This document shows positions 23,801 to 35,800 of a DNA stretch of 64,000 nucleotides, piece by piece. The DNA lies in assembly GCF_932276165.1 (NCBI RefSeq), contig NC_063988.1:3348001-3412000 (forward strand), read 5' to 3'. The notes below the pieces were generated by a model that ran no database searches, was not told the DNA's origin, and worked only from the letters and a program-made list of their open reading frames with translations. The DNA is from Plutella xylostella (lineage: Eukaryota > Arthropoda > Insecta > Lepidoptera > Plutellidae). Numbering within the stretch: the first letter of the stretch is position 1; each line of letters opens with the position of its first letter. Position numbers and translations under genes: made by a program.

Positions 23801-26800
23801 CTACATAATTCCGAATTACTTTTTTACGAATATGAAAATAACGATTTTTAAAATTTCGAATTTCATAGTTCCGAATAATTCACAATCCCGAATTTTAAGT
23901 TTCCGAATAACGAAAATCACGAATAGTTTATAAACGAAATTTCAAACAACACCTTTATTAAAATGACGAAAGTCAATTTTCCGAATATTATTATTTCGAT
24001 GTTTCAAAAGTACGATTTTTTATTATATCGAATTGTTAAAATTACGAATCCCGAAGTTTTAATATTCCGAAAATACGAATTCCCGAATGTTTCTTAGATA
24101 ACAAAAAATGTTTATATGAATAATGCAGCATAATGCGTTTAAAAACAATATTTTTTAAGCTATATTATGTGAAACGCTCCGCTCCGCTTCGCTGCGCTCC
24201 GCTTTGTTTTTCGATATCTATGTGCACCTAACACGCTCCTCCTCGCTTTGCTCGTCGTCGCACCTATCTTTAGGTTTAGGTCCTAAGGTTTTTAAGTTTA
24301 AACACCATAAAAATCCTAGCAATTGTTTTGCTCTAAATTTGAAACGCTCCGCTCCGCTTCGCTGCGCTCCGCTTTGGTTTTCGATATCTATGTGCACCTA
24401 ACACGCTCCTCCTCGCTTTGCTCGTCGTCGCACCTATCTTTTGGTTTTGGTTCTAAAGTTTTAAAGACGTTTATGTTTTTTTGTCAAAATCACGAATTAT
24501 CATATTTCCGATCGGGATTTGACTTTTTCGTGATTATAATAAATCGGTATTTTATTTTTCGTATATTAAAGTAATCGTATTTTTTAACATTCGTATATTT
24601 AACAATCGTAATAACAATATTCGTGATTATAATATTCGAAATTATAATTTTCGTGATTATTATAATTCGGTATTTAAAAAAATCGGTATTGCAATATTTC
24701 GTAAATTACATATTCGGGGTTATCAAATTCGGAAAAATGTTTTTCGGAATATTTGGGTGTTCCCTCAGCCTCTGTATCTAGCCTTTGTGGACTATGAAAA
24801 CGCCTTCAACTCCATCGAAACATGGGCAATTTTGGAACCGTTGCAGAGATTTCAAATCGACTGGCGCTATATCGAGGAGTTGAGGAGTCTGTACGATGCC
24901 GCTGGACAATGGACATGGCAAATGTATAAATGTGTGACACCTCTCTGCTTCACGGACGACATCGTTATTATGGCAGAATCTCTGCAGGAACTCAGCTGGA
25001 TGATGGGAGTGGCCTAAATGCAGCTTCCCAAGGGTATAAATTTGGACAAGACGAAAGTCATGTACAATGCTCACATCGAACCGGAGCCGGTGATCGTTGG
25101 TGAGGCAACAATCGAAGTTGTGCAAGAATATGTCCACCTCGGGCAGACTATTCGGCTAGGCAGAAGCCACTTCTACAAGGAGGCTGCAAGGCGCATCCAA
25201 CTGGGTTGGCCTGCATTCGGAAAACTTCGTCAGCACGTATTCTACTTGGCCATCCCTCAGAGCCTGAAGACTAAATATTTCAACCAGTGCGTCCTGGCAG
25301 TGACGACGTATGGTGCAGAGACGTGGGCATTGACGGTAGGACTAGTCCACCGATTTAAAGTCGCTCAGCGTGCTATGGAGAGAGCTATGCTTGGGGTTTC
25401 TCTGATAAATCGTATCAGAAATGATGTTTTCCGTCAGTCAGAGGATTAAGATTACTGACATAGCTGTCAAAATATGCAAGCTGAAGTGCTGGTCATATCT
25501 GCTGAAGAACCGATAACCATTGGGGTAAACGAGTTCTAGAGTAGAGACCACGAATAGGTAAATGTAGCGTGGGAGGTCTTCCTGCCTGGTTCAAAGACGA
25601 CGACCACAAGTATTTATTTTATTGAATCTTTTTATTTTCAATTCACCCTTGAAAACTTTTATTCAAGATACCTATTTAAATGCTCAAAAAAGTCAAAAAG
25701 AAAAAGCTAATTTCGAAAAAGAAATTCCGGGTCGCAATAGCATTAGTTTCCTATGTACATGGCCACACGTATCCGATGCAATGTGTGTAATTGTATAATA
25801 ATGTGATATGTATGTTAAATCTGATAAGTATGTACTACTTCGATCCTAATCATGGAGACCATAAATACGTCGTATGGAATGAATATTGGGAATACTGTAA
25901 CATACACATAGGTACGTACATGATAAAAAACCGAAAGGGTCAAGGGGGTCGCGAAATATTTTTTTATACCAGGGGGGTCGCGTCATGAAAAAGGTTGAAA
26001 AACACTGGTTTAAAATGTACATCTTTGCCTGATAAAGAAGATTTTTATAACTCATTAACTAACACAAATGTTTCTGATGAAAATTATAAACATGCCCAGG
26101 ACATATGGACACATTTTAACTGTCATGATATGAGTGATTATTCGAATTTATATTTAAAAACCGATGTGTTGTTGTTAGCCGACATCTTTGAAAATTATAG
26201 GAATGTTTGTTCTAAGACGTATGGATTAGACCCAGCACATTATTTTACTGCACCGGGATTAAGTTGGGACGCTATGTTAAAGTATACACAAATTGAATTG
26301 CAGCTTTTGACTGATTTTGATAAAATATCTTTTATAAAAAAAGGTATACGGGGTGGTATTTCCCTATGTAGCAATAGATATGCGAAAGCGAATAATATTT
26401 TCATGAATGACTATGACAGTCGAGTACCACCTTCGTTTTTGATTTATCTTGACGCTAACAATTTGTATGGGTGGGCTATGTCACAATATCTTCCGACAGG
26501 TGAATTCGAATGGGTAGAAGAAAGTGTCAATTATAATATACCTGATAATTCTGAATATGGTTATATATTAGAAGTTGACTTGATATATCCTCATCATTTA
26601 CACGATTCTCACTCCGATTTGCCTTTCTGTCCTGAAACAATTTGCACGCCAAACAGTAACGAAAAAAAATTAGTACCAAATTTAAAAAACAAAATAAAAT
26701 ATATCATTCACTATAGAAATCTTAAACAATGTATTGAAAACGGTTTAGAACTAACTAAAATTCACAGAGTTTTAAAATTCAAACAAAGTGACTGGTTAAA

Positions 26801-29800
26801 AAAATATATTGATTTGAATACTTCAATGAGAACTTCAGCCGTAACTGATTTTGAAAAAGACTTTTTCAAATTAATGAATAATGCCATATTTGGTAAAACA
26901 ATGGAAAACATAGAAAAACGTGTGAATGTTCACTTAGTTACGCAATGGGAAAATAATGGGAAAATTCAAGGTGCACAAAGTTTAATTGCCCGACCAGAAT
27001 TTCACAGTGCATCATGTTTTTCTGAAAATTTGATTGCAGTTCAATTAAATAAAACAAAACTTTTATATGATAAACCAATTTATCTCGGCTTTTGCATTCT
27101 GGATATTTCCAAAACACTGATGTACAAGTTTCACTACTCATATATGAAAAACAAATTTAACGATAGGTTAAAATTGATGTACACTGATACTGATAGTTTA
27201 ATATATCACATTCAAACCGAAAATTTATATAGCGACATAAAGTCAAATTTAAAAGACTATTTTGATACATCTGATTATTCAATCGATAATCGTCATAATT
27301 TTCCACTTGTTAACAAAAAAAAGATAGGATTTTTTAAAGATGAAAATAATGGAAATATTTTCAGAGAATTTGTAGGTTTACGTTCAAAAATGTATGCAAT
27401 CGAGGTAGAGAATGATTTTATTGCTAAGGCGAAGGGCATAAATAAATCTGTAACTAAGACGTTTCAGCTAAATGACTATAAAAGATGTCTATTTAATCAA
27501 ACCCGAAAAATCGATTGTATGTTAAGATTTAAATCAATAAAACATGTTATATTTACACAAAAATGCTCCAAAATTTCACTGTCTCATAATGATACGAAGC
27601 GAAAATTATTGGAAAACTCAACCGATACTGTTGCCTGGGGGCATTATAAGATGTCTGAATAATTTTTAAGTTTTTGTAGTTTTAAAAATAGTTTAAGATT
27701 TTTAACATTGTTGTGTGTGTCTGTGTCTGTGCTATGCTTCTGCATATATGTTTTTTGTATTGTGTGTACTAATTATTATATTTAGTTTTAAATAACCAAT
27801 AAGCGTGTTTAGTTTGTATGTAGGTTTATTTTTAGTGTGTAGCTTAAGATTAAATCATAAAATAAATTTATATTTTTATAAACACAATCTCATTTTTTAT
27901 TTATTCATTCAACGCAAATCAGCAGTACTTAGTAGACGTTACTCAAAAATAACAAATAATGCATCATTTTATTCATCCGTTCACAGCTATTATTGGTGGA
28001 CCTAGTGGCTGTGGCAAAACTAACTTTGTCACAAATTTTATAAAGTATGTTAAAAAATCTGCAACACAAATTTTTCACAAATAACTTGGTGTTATGATGA
28101 AATGCAACCATCATATAATTTATTAGAAGTTAACTACCACCAAGGATTGCCGGAACTTACCATGTTTGATGGTAAAACTCCTCATTTAGTAATAATAGAT
28201 GATTTAATGAGAGAATCCGACGGAAGAATCGTAGATTTGTTTACAAAGGGCAGTCATCATAGAAACCTCAGCATATTTTATATAACACAAAATTTATTTC
28301 ACCAAGGGAAAGGACAGCGTGATATTTCTTTAAATTCGAGTTATATCATATTTTTTAAGAACCCTAGAGATAAGACTCAAATACGTTATCTAGCTCGTCA
28401 AGTTTTCCCTGAGAATCCAAAATTTGTTGAAGAAGCTTATAAAGACGCCACAAAGGAAGCTCACGGATACTTAATGGTTGATCTTAAACAAAATACTTCC
28501 GACATTTATCGCCTTAAAACAAATATATTTGAACAGCAGCATTGCATAGTTTATGTACCCAAAAAAGGATTTAAATACGATGTGCAAAAACAAATACCTA
28601 TCATTTCCAAATAATGCCTGGAAGAGTAACGACTCATAAACATTTCCTCACTGCATTACAAACACTCAAACCGAAGTTTCGTAAAGCACTGTTAAAAGTT
28701 TGTAGTGAAGAAGAAATTAACTGTATTTGTGAGTGTATTCACAACGTTTTAAAAGGAAACATTCCTCTTCAAAACAAAGATTCAATTAAATTAAGAAAAC
28801 ATAAAAGTACTTTGAGAAAATTGGTTTCTAAAGGGAAACACCAGTTCAGAAAACATATAATTATCCAGAAAGGTGGTGCATTTTTACCTATTATATTGGG
28901 TTCTGTTTTAACCGGATTAATTAATAGTATATTACGGTGAAAACTATAATGGATAATACCAAAAAATTGTTACTTGTGGAACCTGAATTTTTAGAAAAAA
29001 TTAAGCAAACTGATAAACCTGAAACGACTCTTACTCGGTTAGATGATGAAATGAATAAAATTTTAAATAGTAAGGTAGATGACCGAGAAAAATGGACTTT
29101 ATACTTACAAACTCTGCAAAGATACTTACATTTTACTGAAGAAGAGCGACAACCGCTGATTACTATGAAGAACAATCTTACCAAGAACTCAGAAGAAAAT
29201 ATAGCGACGACAGTTACCAAATCTGAACCATTAAAACAGGACGTCAGCAATATTAATTATCCGTTATCTGCATACACCCCATCACATTTACTAAAATTAA
29301 TACCAAAAACTTATTTAAAAAAGGGTGAGTTGCTGCTGGAAAACATCCTGCAAAATAAAGATAGAGTTAATTGGAATGATCGCGGGGAAGTCACCATAAA
29401 CAATCAACCTATACTGCATAGCAACATTGTGGATTTAATAAATGATGTGTTAAGACCGCTTAAGCGCGCGAAGCCCAGAGGTTGGGAAGTATTTAGTTCA
29501 CTGCTGCATGATATAAAAGTTCCTCTATATTGCATAGGCAATCCAGCTAACTTAAATTATATAAATTCACTAAATTCAAACGAAATAAACTCCCAATCAA
29601 ACACTAAAAAGGAAGAGATTAAACAAGCATCTCCTGAAACTGAAATTCAGGAAAACTATACACCGAAGTTAAAAAATATTGGAAAAATTAGTAAGAAAAT
29701 AGATTGGGAACGATGGACCCCGTACTAGAGATCAACGATATATATTATAATGTATCCCACCCAGCTGGTTACAGCAGTGTCGATAAATTAGCTAAATCTA

Positions 29801-32800
29801 TGAAGGGAAAAATGAAAAAAGAGGATGTGAAAACTTGGTTAGAGGCACAGGAAACTTATACTTTACACAAACCACTTATCAGAAGGTTTCCTAGAAATAA
29901 ATATGTGTTATCAAATTTTAATGAACTTTGGCAGGCTGACTTAAGTGATATGCAGTCTTACAGTGAATATAATGATGGTTTTAAATATTTGATGTGTGTA
30001 ATCGATGTTTTCAGTAAATACGCATTTGTTCGTCCAATGAAGAATAAAAATGCTGAAACCTCAAAACAGTGTTTTGAAAGTATATTTCATGCAGCTAAAG
30101 CAACTCCTCGTCACATACAATCTGATAAGGGTTCTGAATTTATTGCTAATAGTGTGAGATTATACTTTAAAAGTAAAAATATTAATTATTATACCACTAA
30201 CAACCCCGATATTAAAGCTAGCATTGTGGAAAGATTTCAGCGAACACTAAAAATGAAGATGTGGCGTTACTTCACACATAAAAATACATATAGATATATT
30301 GATATCTTACCAGATTTATTGCATTCATATAATCATAGTTTTCATAGAAGTATTAAAATGGCTCCTTCTGATGTTACATCTGAAAATATTATGACTGTAT
30401 GGCGCAACTTATACCATACAAAAAGTGCTGATAAAACTCAAAATAAACCTAAATACCGTATTGGAGACTACGTTAGAATAACTAAATACAAACATATATT
30501 TCAAAAGGGTTATGAAACAAACTGGAGTGATGAGGTATTTCAGATATTGACTATAATACCTAGATCACCATGGGCAGTTTACACTTTAAAAGATTTACAG
30601 GGAGAGGCAATTACCGGTACGTTTTATGAACGCGAGTTACAAAGAGTGATTTATGACCCCACTCGTCAATATAAAGTAGATAAAATAATTCGTTCACGGT
30701 ATTCTGGTGTCAGAAAGGAAGTGTTAGTGAAGTGGAAAGGTTATCCAAATAAATTCAACTCTTGGATAAAAGCATCCAATTTAGAAAAAATATGATGGAA
30801 GAAAGTTTCTATCTCACATTGTTGAGTAATAGCTCAATGTCTTATTTTCCGCAAAACACCACAGCTAATTTTTCAACTATGTTACCCAAAAGTATCAAGT
30901 TAGAAGGGGAATGGGTAGTGGGGTTAGTTGAATTTCATTATCCTTGTACTATGTTCAATGTGCAAGAATATGAAAACGTACTTTATATAAAGAAAAATGT
31001 AATGATTCCCGATGAAGAAACAATGACGTCAGTAGAGTATAAGTCTCATATTCCAGCTACTAACTATGAAAGTATTGATCAAATGATAAATGCATTAAAT
31101 GAAAATTCTTTGATAAAAAATAACGTTACATTTTCATACGATAAATCATCAAAAATTGTACATCTTACTGATCACAAAAATGAAACTAAATCAATAAAGT
31201 TGACTCCCAAACTTGGCTTACAACTTGGATTTGAACCGTATACAAACATGATTTTAAACTCATATGGAAAATATCCCTACAACTTGTATTTAGGGTTACC
31301 ATCTCAACTTTTTGTATATTGCGATATAATTGATCCGCAAATGGTCGGTGATGTTATGACGTCTCTGCTAAGAATAATTCCGTTAGATCCTATTAAATAT
31401 ATATACGGTGCACATAGGATGCATACATTTTCACCCGCTCATTACTTACCCATTATGCGTAGGGAATTTGATACAGTAGAAATTGATATAAGAACGAGCA
31501 CAGGTGGAAAGATACCATTCCAGTTTGGAACTTCGTGTGTTAAATTACACTTTAAACGAATAAAATGAGTCCACAACATCCTTGTCCATATGAAAAATAT
31601 TACTCACATCAAGCTGGAACAGGAATAGGCATTGTTTACAAAGGTGTACCCCACCAACGAGGACATGGGATAGGTAGCTTTTTAGGTGGGCTATTTCGAT
31701 CAGTTCTACCTTTATTGTCAAGTGGTGCAAAAGCAGTAGGAAAAGAGGCCTTACATACCGGTGTGGGAATTTTATCAGATATGATAAAATCACAACCATT
31801 GGAAGAATCTGTTAAACAACGTCTGAAAATGGCTAGTGCTAACTTGAAAAGGAAGGCTGACTCTAAAGTTGATTCGCTTATGTCTGGCTCGGGGTATAAA
31901 TTAAAAAGGCTTACACAACGACCAATCATTGCTTCAAAGACATCACAACGAAGAGGTACAAAAAATAAAATCAACAAACGCAAAGTTAATGATATTTTTT
32001 CATAATAATAATAATAATAATGTCGTTTTTACACAATAATTCCTGTGAGTGCACAAAATCTGAGTTAGACTTATTTGCTCTTCCATCGACACAAACAAGC
32101 ATTGAAAGTGGGTTATGGGTTCACTATAAACCAATATCATCCCTGTCCGACGATGGACCCATTGAATTTCAAGTACCCGGAAACGGAGAAGACTATGTGG
32201 ATTTGAGTCATACGCTACTACACATCAAAGCAAAAGTATTAAACCAGGACTCATCTGTTGTTACTGAGTCAACGAACGTGGCACCAGTAAATAATTGGCT
32301 TCATTCCTTGTTTAGTCAGTTGGATGTTTACTTAAATCAGAAACTCGTATCACCACCCAACAATACTTACGCATATCGAGCGTATATAGAAAATTTATTG
32401 AACTATGGTCCAGCTGCTAAAGAGTCCCATCTTACGTGCGGTTTGTGGTATGGAGATACCTCAGGTAAAATGGATTCAACTGATGAAGGAAATAAAGGTT
32501 TTATTAAACGCAAAGAGTTGGCCAAACAAAGCCGGGAAGTGGAAATGCTTGGTCACGTGCATGCAGATATATTTAACCAAGAAAAATTTTTAATCAACGG
32601 TGTTGAAATGCGCGTCAAATTAGTGAGGACAAAGGAAACTTTCAACCTTATGAGTACAACATTAGATGCTAAATTCAAAGTTCAAATCACCGATGCAACT
32701 CTCATTATTCGTAGGACACGTATAAATCCATCTGTACTGCTGGCCCATCAGAAAGCTTTGGCCACAACTACAGCTAAATATCCGATAACACGAGCTGAAG

Positions 32801-35800
32801 TTAAAGTTTTAACAATACCTGCAGGAGTTCAAGGAAAAACGCTGGATAATATATTTTTAGGGCAAATACCCAAAAGATGTATAGTGGGTTTTGTAAACAA
32901 TATTGCTTTCAATGGTAGTCTGAACACAAATCCTTTTAATTTTCAAAATTATAACATTAACTCTTTTAGTTTGTACGTTGACGGACAACAAATTCCTTCT
33001 AAAACACTTCAGCCCTCATTTGAAAATAAAGTATTTACCAATGCTTACCATACTTTGTTCTCTGGCACAGGTATTCACTTTTTGAATGAAGGTAACTCTA
33101 TATCTAGGGAAGATTTTGCTGACGGTTATTGTTTGATGGCATTCGATTTAACACCCGATTTATCGGCTAATAATAACTCACACTGGAATCTTATAAGGCA
33201 TGGTAGTCTTAGATTAGAAGTGCGTTTTGATACCGCTCTTACATCTACCGTTAATTGCATAGTGTACGCTGAATTTGATAATGTTCTTGAAATAAATAAA
33301 AACCGCGATATAACTGTAGATTATAATAGTTAAATTGAAGTAAGTTTACCATGTATAAAAGATAGAAACTTAATATCCTACTCTTCATTCATAACCATCT
33401 GTTCACAATGGATACTTAGCAGATTAAAAACTATTTAGTGGAAATAAGCCCATATTTGATGCATAATGTTTTTGCAGCAAACAGAATTCCACTAAATGTG
33501 AGCAGACCCTTTTTTGCAGTAGTTAACTTAGATCCTGACTCAAAACCAGGCTCTCATTGGGTAGCTATTAGTATCGATAGCAATGGTTTGGGGGAATATT
33601 TTGACTCATATGGACGTAATGCGTCTAGCTATCATAAATCATTTTTAGCACGTAATTGTCACAATTGGTATTACAACTCTAAAATACTACAAAATTATTT
33701 TACAACTGTTTGTGGTGAATATTGTTTAGTCTATCTTTATTTTAAATTTAAAGGATTGTCAATGAAAACTTTTCTTAACTTGTTTACTGAAGAAACTATG
33801 TTTAACGATTTACTGGTAAGAGAAATGTTCAATAGTATTTTTTAAAATAAATGATAGTTATTTCAGACCTACTGATTTTTATTTTCCATAATTATACCTA
33901 CTAACTACCTAACTATATCCCTATTCTATTTTAGTATATGGGTTAGTAAAAGAAAAAAGTTTTACTAATTTACATCAATTTAATGAAATAATTAAAAAAG
34001 GGTTGGACTATAACTAAAATTAACATCTAAAGTAAACGGAGACATTTCTTCTGATTCTTCACTCCAAACAATTCTCAAAGGGTTGAATCGCAGAGGCAGC
34101 ATGGGTGGACTCAGCATAGGTGAGTACGAGGATTGCTCTTGTCGACGTTCATAATCCAAGAGGGCTTCTATTAATGCGGCATCGAACACGGAAGAGTGTA
34201 GTGTATAATCCATGGTTGGCGGCAACAGAATACAGGGGCGTCTTGGTAGTGTAGCAGTTGTGTGTGGTCTGTGCGCCGGGGGTCGTGGTACATTATTATT
34301 TTTACTTCGATGTCTCGAGAAAATATTTTTTGCAATCTGTCTTTGTAGCTATTTGTTTTGTTATAGAAAACATGAGTTGATTAGTATCATGGAAAAGAAT
34401 ATGATCAGAGGTGCAATACAGCTTGATTCGCATATCAGCTTTTTTCCAATGTTCGCTGGGTGGTAAATCTTTCAATTTTTTCATATCGTACATTTCAATT
34501 TTTATGAGGTGTGACGCTTTAGATCCGTCGTCTTCATTGGTGGATATATATGAAATACCCCCGCAGGCAGCACGTCCGACTGTCGAAGATAATGTTTTGC
34601 TCTTAGATTTCTTCGAGGGAGTTTCAAAATATGAATCAATATTTTCGTGAATCCGTTTAGTCGGTTTTTTCAGGAGAAGTGATGGTGATAGTATTTCATC
34701 ATCACTAGGGCTCGGATAATAGTAATTTTTCATCGTGTAGTCGCAGTCGTCAATTATTGTTGATGGCTAAAACAAATAAATTTACTTGGTTTTACTACGG
34801 TAAAAAATAGATGATGCACATTATCTTATGTTGGGGGGTGGAAAGCAGAGACATGCGTAAAGTTACGGTTTAATACTGATGAAATGGGTGAACGAATTAC
34901 CTACTATGCCATGACAACTAACTATAGTGTTACTTGCACAAAAAATACGGGTAAGAATAAAAGTAAGTTAAAACACTGAGGTGCTTTTGACTCACATGCA
35001 ATGTACACAAAGTAATGGACTATTATACATATTCAACGGAAAGTGATTAGATACAAAACATAACTTACATTCATATGTCTGGACGCTGCAGGTATCTATG
35101 TAGCACAATACACAATAATTATAAACTCACTCAGTAGAGAGCCAGGCTGATATGTTTGAGATCTGACATGCAGCGCGTTTTATATACGCGGAATGCGGTT
35201 TTCGGGGGTATTTTTTGTACACGATCCCAATCTTTATCGAGATTAAACCAAACACACTTGTGTTAGGTGAAAACTGGTCGAGACTTGTTCATTTTTTAAA
35301 ATCCCACATTGATTCCTTTATCGGCATACAAATAAAATTGATATTCCCATAACACTTCGCGCAGACACGTATGTACAAGCTAGTGTTTTTTTATTTCAGA
35401 CGCCAGCCCACAGTATTTTTTATATTACCTTTGCACTTATATTGAGTGATTGATTAGGGTTAGCATCGAACACCCAAAGCGCGACATATCTGGAGTTATT
35501 TATTGTTTTGGGATGCTTACCAAAAAAAATATTACCTACTTAGGGACAAATTCTTGGCATCGAACCGTTGGTGGGTGAAAAAAACTTTAGGAAGGTAATT
35601 AAAACGTAATGTTTGCATGTAGGTACGTATAATTATTGATTTCACTTTACATAACTATGTTTTTAGAACTCGGTTTATAACGCTATCAGCCACTGCGTAC
35701 AAGTGTTTACGCTTTATGTTATTTAGTAAAGACACGGAGATGGATGTTTAATTCACCAGTAATAATGTCTTTTAATTATTACAGTCGCTAGTAATGCATT

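Larger units (their letters stand above)
23494..26007 (+). mobile_element. Non-autonomous hAT element inserted in PolB
   Basis: The termini are CAGTGTTTTTCAACC and GGTTGAAAAACACTG, with an 8-bp target duplication GTTTAAAA (23486-23493, 26008-26015), all hAT hallmarks. Both subterminal regions carry GGGGGTCGCGA-type words. No hAT transposase is present. The interior is an RTE LINE fragment which itself contains a foldback-like element. Confidence 0.9.
20805..27662 (+). pseudogene. polB: Polinton protein-primed DNA polymerase B, split by a hAT insertion
   Basis: This is the replicative polymerase of the element. Proposed exon 1 (20805-20881) encodes MDLSLDSSSYDAELLKALAD and a few more residues. 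The frame continues from 21435 after a CATAG acceptor, with the donor at 20882 keeping the frame. Near the N-terminus is a C2H2-like finger (KCDACQVHIGKRYFSRHLNS, then KLHRE). Further on are the exonuclease motif YADFEAF and NLSNYDAHFI. The hAT element (23494-26007) interrupts at a codon boundary after 23493. The rest (26016-27662) holds polymerase motif A (LDANNLYGWAMSQYLP), motif B (KLMNNAIFGKTMENI) and motif C (YTDTDSL). Without the insert the frame would total about 1260 codons with no other stop. As present, translation ends in the hAT at 23586. Confidence 0.88.

Noticed and set aside
24204..24574. Overlapping frames of 65 and 83 codons with repeated SSSLCSSSHLS
   Set aside because: They arise from the tandem GC-rich core of the foldback-like element; no sign of a real protein.
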